Below are positions 46,432 to 53,432 of a stretch of DNA of 64,000 bases, in pieces. The stretch comes from Pelosinus baikalensis. GTDB taxonomy: Bacteria; Bacillota; Negativicutes; DSM-13327. Under the pieces are notes generated by a model, which ran no database searches, was not told where the DNA came from, and saw only the letters and a program-made list of their open reading frames with translations. The position numbers were made by a program, and so were the translations under genes. Position 1 is the stretch's first letter, and each line of letters begins with the position of its first letter. The stretch lies in assembly GCF_020819555.1 (NCBI RefSeq), contig NZ_JAJHJB010000018.1:1-64000 (forward strand), in the 5' to 3' direction.

Positions 46432-47184
46432 TTATATAGAATAATCCGAAGCAGGTAAAATTCGTTTTAAAAATTGCTTCGTTCGTTCTTCTTTTGGATG
46501 AAAAAGCACCTCTTCAGGAGTACCTTGTTCCACAACAACTCCTCCATCCATAAACAATACCTTATTAGCAATATCCCTGGCAAAAGAAATTTCATGGGTT
46601 ACAACAATCATAGTTAACCCTTCCTTTGCCACTTTTTTCATAACAGCCAGTACTTCCCCAACCAATTCTGGATCTAAAGCAGAGGTCGGCTCATCAAAGA
46701 GAATGACTTCCGAATTTAAGGCAAGGGCTCTTGCTATGCCAACTCGCTGTTGCTGCCCTCCTGATAATTCACTGGGGTACGCATCATATTTAGCAGCCAA
46801 TCCTACTTTGTCTAAAATCTTTCGGCTGATCTCTTCTGCTTCTATTTTAGGAATATTTCGGGCAGCGACCAGCCCTTCCATTACATTTTCCAGTGCAGTT
46901 TTATTTTTGAACAGATTATATAATTGAAAAACCATTGCAGTATTTCTTCTAAGCTGCAATATTTCTTTCTTAGTAACGGTTTTACAATCAACACGAGTCT
47001 CTCCAATTGTAATTTCTCCATCATCTGGATGCTCCAAAAAATTTAGGCACCGTAAAAAAGTTGTCTTGCCAGAGCCACTGGGACCTAATAGCACAACTAC
47101 CTCACCTTTCTCTACGGTAAGGTCAATTCCATTTAATACTTGCTGCTTTCCAAATGATTTGTGTACCCCTTTTACTTGTATCAT
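46432..47184 (-). CDS. polar amino-acid ABC transporter ATP-binding protein
   Basis: A 250-residue ABC ATPase of the GlnQ/TcyN type. Walker A is GPSGSGKTTF, signature LSGGQQQRVG, Walker B VILFDEPTSALDPE, then the H-loop THE. The start at 47184 follows GAGGTGG. No permease or binding-protein gene is adjacent, so it is an orphan here; its neighbour, a C-S lyase, hints at cystine or another sulfur amino acid. Confidence 0.9.
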   Translation of the reverse strand: MIQVKGVHKSFGKQQVLNGIDLTVEKGEVVVLLGPSGSGKTTFLRCLNFLEHPDDGEITIGETRVDCKTVTKKEILQLRRNTAMVFQLYNLFKNKTALENVMEGLVAARNIPKIEAEEISRKILDKVGLAAKYDAYPSELSGGQQQRVGIARALALNSEVILFDEPTSALDPELVGEVLAVMKKVAKEGLTMIVVTHEISFARDIANKVLFMDGGVVVEQGTPEEVLFHPKEERTKQFLKRILPASDYSI

Positions 47185-47236
47185 ACTACTCCACCTCAAA
47201 AGTCATTCACATTTTCTTGAACATACAAAAGCTGAA

Positions 47237-47911
47237 TTATTCTTTTGCTTGCAGTAATCGTCTATAGTACGAGTGAGTCGTATATAAAGCCGCAACTGGG
47301 TTATGACCTGTGATCCGATCTTTGGTTACAAGAGTAGTAACCAGTGCATCAGAGTATTTTATAAATAAAGAATCATGTCCTACACACAAACCAACCACGA
47401 CATTTAAATCTGTCTTATGGTAATTTAAAATACGAGCTTGCAAGATAGGATTGCACATTGCTTCATGGCCGCCGGGTCTTATTTTATGCTCTTCTAATAT
47501 GCCAATTTCTGTTTTGTCGACAGAGCCTACTTTGCAAATGGCACTATAATAGTCAAAGCCTCTGGCTGTAAGAATATCTGCAAAGATTTTTGATTCCTCT
47601 ATCAAACCAGCACAAGTTGCAATACCAATTTTTTTAGCACCAATGCGGTTAGCAAATTCAATAATTTCCTCTACCCTTGTTAACTTGCCATAAAAAAGCC
47701 CCTCCACTTGGGCTGATGCTCTAGCAACCACTGCATCTTGTTCATCTCCTTGCAGATAATTTTTAATTTCTTCAATATCATCTGCAATAGAATGCCCATC
47801 ATTATCTTTAGTGGTCAAACAGAACCCCGGGAATTTCTTGTCCTGGCTTCTACAATTGTAAATACTGCAATCTGTGCAACTTAAACTCTCTATATCTTTT
47901 TTTCTACTCAT
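47237..47911 (-). CDS. DUF1847 cysteine-rich protein
   Basis: A 224-residue protein with a Cys cluster at the N-terminus (C12, C15, C20, C31) likely to bind metal or an Fe-S cluster. It has a Rossmann-like core (RIGAKKIGIATCAGLIEESKIF) and more cysteines downstream, including GLCVGHDSLFIKYS. This agrees with DUF1847, a family of unknown function in anaerobes. The start at 47911 follows GGAGGAAG. The leader carries the attenuator-like RNA motif at 47943-47999. Confidence 0.82.
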   Translation of the reverse strand: MSRKKDIESLSCTDCSIYNCRSQDKKFPGFCLTTKDNDGHSIADDIEEIKNYLQGDEQDAVVARASAQVEGLFYGKLTRVEEIIEFANRIGAKKIGIATCAGLIEESKIFADILTARGFDYYSAICKVGSVDKTEIGILEEHKIRPGGHEAMCNPILQARILNYHKTDLNVVVGLCVGHDSLFIKYSDALVTTLVTKDRITGHNPVAALYTTHSYYRRLLQAKE

Positions 47912-47942
47912 CTTTCTTCCTCCACTTTTACTTTTATCACAA

Positions 47943-47999
47943 TAAAAAAACTGAAGATGCCTCAAAGAGCATCTCCAGTCTTCAGTGTGTCTGATCAAC
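47943..47999 (-). promoter_or_regulatory. candidate attenuator RNA motif, copy 1 (before DUF1847)
   Basis: On the minus strand: GTTGA, small hairpin TCAG-ACACA-CTGA, AAGAC, then a terminator with arms ACTGAAGA/TCTTCAGT and seven T. The CTGA needed for the small hairpin is also part of the terminator arm, so the two structures compete. It ends about 33 nt before the DUF1847 start codon. Confidence 0.7.
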
Positions 48000-48158
48000 C
48001 AAGATAATAATACATCTATAAAATTATCAACAACAACAATAACTTTCTCATTTCATTATACGCTTATAAATGTTGTTGTCAACCATAGTATTAAAAAAAT
48101 CATTACAAGAGTATACCTTCATTTTATAGTTACCGAAGCTAAAAAGACTTCTCAGATT

Positions 48159-48542
48159 TCATATGCCATCACCATACAGTCCTTCTAGCTCTTCAATACG
48201 CCTTTTTTCAGTCTTTTCAATTTGCCCCACTTGCCCATTATTCACATGAATGACCAATTGTCCGTATCGTATGCTTTGTAAATCAGATAAAATTTTCATT
48301 TGCATAGGATGTTTTTTCTTTGCCTTTATTGAATAACTACCCTCTCTACTTTTAGCCGAGATCATAAACTTTTCTATTTTATCTATTTTAACAACAAATC
48401 CATCTTGTATCATTAAAATTAAGTGACCATGTTGAACGTTTAATAAAAAATGCTCAATAATATCAAACACTTGAGAAGGCAATGGTTTAATCGCCCCTCT
48501 TAAATTTGCCACATTATTCTTCGCATCGGAACAGGACTGCAC
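48159..48542 (-). CDS. tandem YezD (DUF2292) protein
   Basis: A 127-residue protein made of two YezD/DUF2292-like units: residues ~25-62 (VFDIIEHFLLNVQHGHLILM, IQDGFVVKIDKIEKF) and ~83-116 (KILSDLQSIRYGQLVIHVN, NGQVGQIEKTEKRR). A short basic linker joins them. Ordinary YezD proteins are single units of ~55-60 residues. The start is GTG at 48542 behind AAGGAGGT. It follows the DUF2325 gene by ~60 bp, in one operon. The function is unknown; YezD genes are often near sulfur assimilation genes. Confidence 0.8.
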   Translation of the reverse strand: MQSCSDAKNNVANLRGAIKPLPSQVFDIIEHFLLNVQHGHLILMIQDGFVVKIDKIEKFMISAKSREGSYSIKAKKKHPMQMKILSDLQSIRYGQLVIHVNNGQVGQIEKTEKRRIEELEGLYGDGI

Positions 48543-48603
48543 TACAAAGACCTCCTTCTTAATAAAAAACATAGCTATCATAGTTCTTTTAAATTGAAAT
48601 CGA

Positions 48604-48870
48604 CTAATTATCTTGTAATGAACTCCAAGAACGATTTGCGAACACGAGGGGAACCCCTTGAGATTTGGCCAGCTGCTTAATATTTTTCGCTGTAGTATGA
48701 TTAATATAATCAATAAAAATAACAATCAAAGTTGTAGATAAGGGAAACTTAAAGCGTTTTCGATCAGAAACATTTCTACCTGTAACATGATCAATTGCAT
48801 GAATTCCTAATGTCTGCAATTTTTTTTCGATACTTCCTAAATGATCTGCGCCAACTAGCATAATTGACAT
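48604..48870 (-). CDS. DUF2325 protein
   Basis: An 88-residue protein: MSIMLVGADHLGSIEKKL, IDHVTGR, then IVIFIDYINHTTAKNIKQLA and VPLVFANRSWSSL. This is the compact Rossmann-like DUF2325 domain, of unknown function. GGGAAGTGAG precedes the ATG. It is the first gene of an operon with the tandem-YezD gene, behind two attenuator-like motifs in series. Confidence 0.82.
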   Translation of the reverse strand: MSIMLVGADHLGSIEKKLQTLGIHAIDHVTGRNVSDRKRFKFPLSTTLIVIFIDYINHTTAKNIKQLAKSQGVPLVFANRSWSSLQDN

Positions 48871-48893
48871 TTTCTCACTTCCCTAAAATCAAA

Positions 48894-48952
48894 AAGACTG
48901 GTTCCTTCGCTTTTACGAAAGAAGCCAGCCTCTGGTTATCCAGTCAGCTTAG
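48894..48952 (-). promoter_or_regulatory. candidate attenuator RNA motif, copy 2b (proximal, before DUF2325)
   Basis: On the minus strand: AGCTGA, small hairpin CTGG-ATAA-CCAG, AGGCT, then a terminator (GGCTGG.../...CCAGTC) with five T. The small stem differs from the other copies at paired positions (CTGG/CCAG in place of TCAG/CTGA), so pairing is kept. Confidence 0.7.
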
Positions 48953-48954
48953 TA

Positions 48955-49019
48955 TATAAAAAAGGCTAAAAGAATCTCCGTTATAGAGACACCTTTAGCC
49001 TTCAGTTATCCTGATCAGC
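48955..49019 (-). promoter_or_regulatory. candidate attenuator RNA motif, copy 2a (distal, before DUF2325)
   Basis: On the minus strand: GCTGA, small hairpin TCAG-GATAA-CTGA, AGGC, then a terminator with AAGGCTAAA/TTTAGCCTT arms and six T. It stands immediately upstream of copy 2b, a tandem arrangement. Confidence 0.7.
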
Positions 49020-49181
49020 AATTATTATGTTTAAAAAATCATAACACAAAAATTGAACTACGTCAACATCTTTTCAACCTATCCAGTATTTTTATAAATT
49101 GCAAGTTTAAATGTCGTCCATATTATGGAAATCCATATAATGTTAGATATTAGACCTTCCCTCGACAACAAAAATGTTTGT

Positions 49182-49859
49182 TTATGCACTTACCTTACTA
49201 GCTACCTCGCTCGCAGACTGATATCCAAAGATTCTTCGTGGATAGTTATTTATCCATAGTTCGATTCTTTTAATTTGTGCTTGAGTAATTTTACCAATAT
49301 CGGTACCTTTAGGAATAAATCGACGGATCATTTTATTAATATTTTCATTAGTTCCGCGCTCCCATGAACTATAAGGATGTGCATAATATACTTTCACTCT
49401 GGACTCCTCAGGAACACGTATTGATTGCTCAATTTGCTTAAAGTTTAAAAACTCACTGCCGTTATCTACAGTTATTGTTTTAAATTTTGCTCTAAAGCGT
49501 TTCCCGTATTTTATTTCCAACTTATCCATTGCTGCTTTTACTGATTCTTGCGTTTTTCCTGGCATTTTACAAATGATTTCTTCTCGACTACATCTCTCAC
49601 TCAAAACCAATAAAACTGCACCCTTACCTTTGCGTGAGCCAACTACACAATCCATTTCCCAATGACCGTATTCTGCTCTGTGCTCTATCTCAATTGGTCT
49701 TTCTTCTATATTTGTGCCTTTTAAATTTTTATGTGCGATTTTTACCCGTCTATATATGCCTTTTTTCTTATCTTTTTTTACAGGTAAATCCCGATTGCTT
49801 ATGTTCGCAAAAATGTGTTTATTTTTCTTGTTTTCTACGGTATAATCTTTTTGACTCAT
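49182..49859 (-). mobile_element. IS30-family transposase lacking the N-terminal HTH
   Basis: A 225-residue frame with the complete IS30-type DDE integrase core: GHWEMDCVVG (first D), ITVDNGSEF (second D) and SSWERGTNENINK (E), ending YQSASEVASKV. Full IS30 transposases are about 310-380 residues and begin with a helix-turn-helix that binds the terminal repeats; that part is absent. The start at 49859 follows GGAGG. No clear inverted terminal repeats were found on either side. It probably is a truncated, immobile element, though the open frame is intact. Confidence 0.82.
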
Positions 49860-50061
49860 GGGTTTTTCCTCCGGTAATGTTTTTGCTTGGTCGCTTAACA
49901 TTATATACCGGATTCCCATGAGCCTTTTATTTTTCTGCCTTACGGCATTTAATTTTACAACTTACCATAAAAATATAGTTGTGCTCTACTCAGCACCAGT
50001 TAGAATACTTTGGAAATATCGGCATTTTCCACAATATCGCCTATGGCGCCTTTAGTTTTAG

Positions 50062-50099
50062 AAAATCACAAACTGATCTAATTATCAATTTGTGATTTT
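50062..50099 (-). terminator. hairpin overlapping the comEA stop codon
   Basis: AAAATCACAAA and TTTGTGATTTT arms; the TGA stop of comEA (50085-50087) lies between them, so the 5' arm encodes the last residues. The following T-run is short. Confidence 0.75.
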
Positions 50100-50675
50100 T
50101 TCTTTCATTTTTACAAATTTACTTGATCCGATCCCAGGAACATTCTTTAGCTCATCAATACTGGTAAAACTGCCATTTGTTTGGCGATATTCAATGATTC
50201 GCTCTGCTAACGCAGGTCCCACACCTGGCAGTGTGTCTAGTTCGCTTTTATCAGCATGATTAATATTGACTTTATTACCTACTTTTGTCTTGGTGGTGCC
50301 AGTCGTTGCTGAATGTTCATTGGAAACCGGAAGCTTATCCACTACATGAATATGCATGCCGTCTTTGATACTCTGAGCTAAATTGGTTTTAGCTCTATCA
50401 GCCTCAGCTGTAAGACCGCCAGCCATCGCTACAATATCAAATACTCTAGCATTAGGAGACGCTTTAAATACACCTGGTTTATGAACAGCACCGCTTATAT
50501 ATACAAAGATCTCATCAGATTGTTCTGGCTGACGAAAGTCATTTTTAGCTGCAACGTCATCGGAAGATACCACTTCCGCCACCGTGTTCTTCTGCCAAAA
50601 ACTATAGAAACTGCCTGCTACAATCAATATCGCCAGCATCACAATAAATAATAACTTATTCCGCTGCTCAACCAT
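50085..50675 (-). CDS. comEA: competence DNA receptor ComEA
   Basis: A 196-residue protein with an N-terminal membrane anchor (LLFIVMLAILIVAGSFYSFW), an SLBB domain (VYISGAVHKPGVFK...MAGGLTAEAD) and two helix-hairpin-helix motifs (LDTLPGVGPALAERIIEYR, LKNVPGIGSSKFVKMK). It binds double-stranded DNA outside the membrane and feeds ComEC. Confidence 0.95.
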   Translation of the reverse strand: MVEQRNKLLFIVMLAILIVAGSFYSFWQKNTVAEVVSSDDVAAKNDFRQPEQSDEIFVYISGAVHKPGVFKASPNARVFDIVAMAGGLTAEADRAKTNLAQSIKDGMHIHVVDKLPVSNEHSATTGTTKTKVGNKVNINHADKSELDTLPGVGPALAERIIEYRQTNGSFTSIDELKNVPGIGSSKFVKMKEKITN

Positions 50676-50760
50676 CGATATCCCCCCCTATTGTAACTTG
50701 CTTATTCCTTCGACAAAAACATAGTTTTTCCTTTACAATAGGGATTATTTTCTTATATGA

Positions 50761-52101
50761 TTATTGAATTTTTTCCAAATTAGGGTTTTCGCAGACAGAG
50801 CGGCCAATTTTAGAAAGATTGCACCATTGACTATTAATCTTTACCCGAACGATATCCGCAGTAAAATCATTATTGGTTTCATCAGAGTTTTCCAGTAAAG
50901 AAGAACCAACTCCATAAATGTCCACAGGTACATCCATCTCTTCAAACTCTCTTATTTTTTTTGCATTAAATCCCCCTGTGACACAAATCTTGACTTGTTC
51001 ACACCACTCTTTGGCAATTGCAGTTTCCTCTTCATTTAGATCCCATTCATGATAAACGCTGTCAATTGCTTCTCGCAAATTCCACACAAGTCTCGGTGAC
51101 ACTCCCATATCCTGCTGCTTATTTCCCGTAGGAACAATGGATTTATCCCGCATATTTTTAGAGGTATCAGGACGTACCCCATATAGCTTATATTTTTCCG
51201 CTTCATCAAATTGACCTTTCTTATAATAAGCAAGGTAGGCAGCAAACATCTTCGTCATTACAGCTTTCGTTTCACCGACACAATCATTATGAAAATCAAC
51301 TAATACCAATCTGGAAACGATTTTGTCAAAAATGCGGGAATACTGCATCATGGTCTCAACGGTATCTCCCAAGAAACAACAAATTGTCGCATGGGCAATG
51401 GTTCCTCCACCTTCTCCGCCCCACCAAGTTCCCTGTTCATCTGTACTTACAAATCGAGAATTTTTCTTACTATATTTTTGGTTGTAGGCTTGAATCGCCA
51501 ATGAATAGGCATATCCATGCAAAGCCTGCATTTTATAGTGAGCAAATCGTGCAGGAAAAAATAAAATATCTTTAGAGCGACTAGCGACTAACGTATTATA
51601 TACATTCGTGGCAATTCGAGTTGGCTCAGCAATAACCCCTAAGATCACCGTCTCTAGATTAGCAAAATCCCGGTAACGGCCACGAATTCTAATAACGGGT
51701 TGTACACTAAATGGATCTCCATCATACTCAACGAAGGTGCCATCCTGCACTGCTTCAACCTCTAATGTATGGTAGGTATTTACGAATTTTCCTTCTTCAT
51801 CAAAATAGCCAGTACACATTTTTATAATTGCTAAAGCCTCATCTACCCCAGCGACTAAACTCCATGGTCTTCTGCGAGTAAAAAATTGCATTTCAACTTC
51901 AACATCGCCAACCTGCACCATAGAACAATCCACATCTTTAATGTCACTATTGCCGGAAAACGTATACCCTTCCTTTGCCAATGCTTCTAATAAGATTACA
52001 TTATTACTAAAATATTTATCAGAATACCAGCCTCGCCGAATTTTATCTGCTTCAATTTTAAAAATTTCTGCTGCTAATCTTTCACCATTAAATATAGCCA
52101 T
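50761..52101 (-). CDS. nicotinate phosphoribosyltransferase family enzyme
   Basis: A 446-residue protein of the PncB-like clan: SMVQVGDVEVEMQFFTRRRPW, VASRSKDILFFPARFAHYK, TGNKQQDMGVSPRLVW. It would make nicotinate mononucleotide from nicotinate and PRPP in NAD salvage. GGGGCA precedes the ATG. It follows a Nudix-type regulator gene by 90 bp, which supports a role in NAD metabolism. It is an outlying member, so the exact base used is inferred. Confidence 0.85.
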   Translation of the reverse strand: MAIFNGERLAAEIFKIEADKIRRGWYSDKYFSNNVILLEALAKEGYTFSGNSDIKDVDCSMVQVGDVEVEMQFFTRRRPWSLVAGVDEALAIIKMCTGYFDEEGKFVNTYHTLEVEAVQDGTFVEYDGDPFSVQPVIRIRGRYRDFANLETVILGVIAEPTRIATNVYNTLVASRSKDILFFPARFAHYKMQALHGYAYSLAIQAYNQKYSKKNSRFVSTDEQGTWWGGEGGGTIAHATICCFLGDTVETMMQYSRIFDKIVSRLVLVDFHNDCVGETKAVMTKMFAAYLAYYKKGQFDEAEKYKLYGVRPDTSKNMRDKSIVPTGNKQQDMGVSPRLVWNLREAIDSVYHEWDLNEEETAIAKEWCEQVKICVTGGFNAKKIREFEEMDVPVDIYGVGSSLLENSDETNNDFTADIVRVKINSQWCNLSKIGRSVCENPNLEKIQ

Positions 52102-52191
52102 TTTTTTGCCCCTCTCTCACATTGAATAAAGATACAGACTATTTAAACTTACAAACTATGATTCTTTGTTTCTTTGTAGCGCCTCACTCTA

Positions 52192-53103
52192 TTATTCCTC
52201 TTCATCCTTCCATCGAGGATTAAAAAGATATAACTTGGAAGGTCTAAACTGCTTGCCTTCTGATAATAATGTTGTTTTTGTCAGCATTCGTTTAACTTTT
52301 TTTCGAAAATAAGCATCTGCTAATTCCCGGCGATATAAAACCTCATACACTTTTTGCAGTTCAGTAAGCGTAAATAATTCTGGCATCAAGCTAAAAGCAA
52401 TGTCTGTATACATTACTTTATTTTTCAACCTATCAAGAGCATACTGTATAACTTTAGCATGTTCAAAAGCTAAGCCATCTTTATTCTCGACATACGTGTT
52501 TTCTGTTTTTGAGATATGTCCCTCCACTGTATTTTTTACTATCACATGATCTTTTATGGTTATTTCTTTATTTTCTATTATAATTTCAAAGGTTTGCTCA
52601 AGAATATATCCATTTATCGTTGGATGTTTATATTTGCCAATCACATTACTGCGGACATTAAACCATCGTACATCTTCTGCATCTTCACCTGATTTTACAG
52701 TAAACTTTTTTCGATCTACCAAGGCCATGTAGGATGTGCTTATCACCCTTCTATGAAGGTTAGTATAGACTCGCCCCCATGTATAAAGCTGCTCCATATA
52801 TACATTCTCCAAGTTTGTTTCTTCCTTCAATTCCCTTACAGCAGCTTCATCAATGCTTTCTTCGTAATTAACAAACCCTCCTGGCAAAGACCATTTTCCC
52901 TCTTGGGATGCATTGCCATTTGTTTTTAATACGTCCTTTTTCTTTTTTACCAAAAGAATTTGCAGTACCTTATCAGGCAGTCGTCTTGGATCTTTATCTT
53001 CACTATCAATTGCACTGAAAATAACCATATCTACCGTATTCGAGGAATGTATTTGATGGTTGCTGCCATCATCTTTAAAAAAACCATGTTTGGATTCATT
53101 CAT
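52192..53103 (-). CDS. NrtR-type Nudix transcriptional regulator
   Basis: A 303-residue protein with an N-terminal Nudix domain and a C-terminal winged-helix-like domain (FTLTELQKVYEVLYRRELADA, FRKKVKRMLTKT). The Nudix box runs from G76 (GGFVNYEESIDEAAVRELKE) to L98, with Asn97 where the consensus has Gly. NrtR proteins repress NAD genes and sense ADP-ribose. GGGAGG precedes the ATG. The PncB-like gene is directly downstream. Confidence 0.87.
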   Translation of the reverse strand: MNESKHGFFKDDGSNHQIHSSNTVDMVIFSAIDSEDKDPRRLPDKVLQILLVKKKKDVLKTNGNASQEGKWSLPGGFVNYEESIDEAAVRELKEETNLENVYMEQLYTWGRVYTNLHRRVISTSYMALVDRKKFTVKSGEDAEDVRWFNVRSNVIGKYKHPTINGYILEQTFEIIIENKEITIKDHVIVKNTVEGHISKTENTYVENKDGLAFEHAKVIQYALDRLKNKVMYTDIAFSLMPELFTLTELQKVYEVLYRRELADAYFRKKVKRMLTKTTLLSEGKQFRPSKLYLFNPRWKDEEE

Positions 53104-53221
53104 ATCCTTAACCTCCCGCTAATTATCATATCCGATGGAAGTTAAAACCCCACCAGAATCAAGTCTTCTTTAGAAAAAAATAGAGTAATTGGCGGTTTCC
53201 ATTTAAGATAATTCTTATATC

Positions 53222-53263
53222 ATCATTTTGATATTATCATTTTGATATTATCTTATTAGTATT
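53222..53263. repeat. three tandem 14-bp repeats at the nrtR promoter
   Basis: ATCATTTTGATATT is repeated exactly at 53222-53235 and 53236-53249; a diverged third unit (ATCTTATTAGTATT) occupies 53250-53263. They start right after the -10 of the nrtR promoter, a position suited to an operator, perhaps for NrtR itself. Confidence 0.7.
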
Positions 53264-53292
53264 ATTATACATGTCCTTGATTCTCTTGGCAA
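53264..53292 (-). promoter_or_regulatory. sigma-A promoter of the nrtR-pncB-like operon
   Basis: TTGCCA (complement 53287-53292), a 17-bp spacer and TATAAT (53264-53269). Confidence 0.82.
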
Positions 53293-53356
53293 TTTATTTT
53301 CAGAAAAGTTTCTTGATTCAATTAAAGGATATCTTCTTTTTAAGTAGCAGTTCCAC

Positions 53357-53415
53357 GTAATGATATAGAAATAGTCCGATCGATATATTCGACCGGACTA
53401 TTTCTATATCATTAC
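53357..53415 (-). terminator. 22-bp perfect inverted repeat after leuS
   Basis: Arms at 53357-53378 and 53394-53415 are exact complements (outermost GTAATGATATAG/CTATATCATTAC) around a 15-nt loop. It lies 18 bp after the leuS stop. No T-run follows, so it may be a processing or stabilising hairpin rather than an intrinsic terminator. Confidence 0.7.
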
Positions 53416-53432
53416 ATTCTAAAATAAATTCA

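Noticed and set aside
53222..53263. Short tandem repeats as a CRISPR fragment
   Set aside because: The units are 14 bp with no spacers and sit exactly at a promoter; there are no cas genes in the window.
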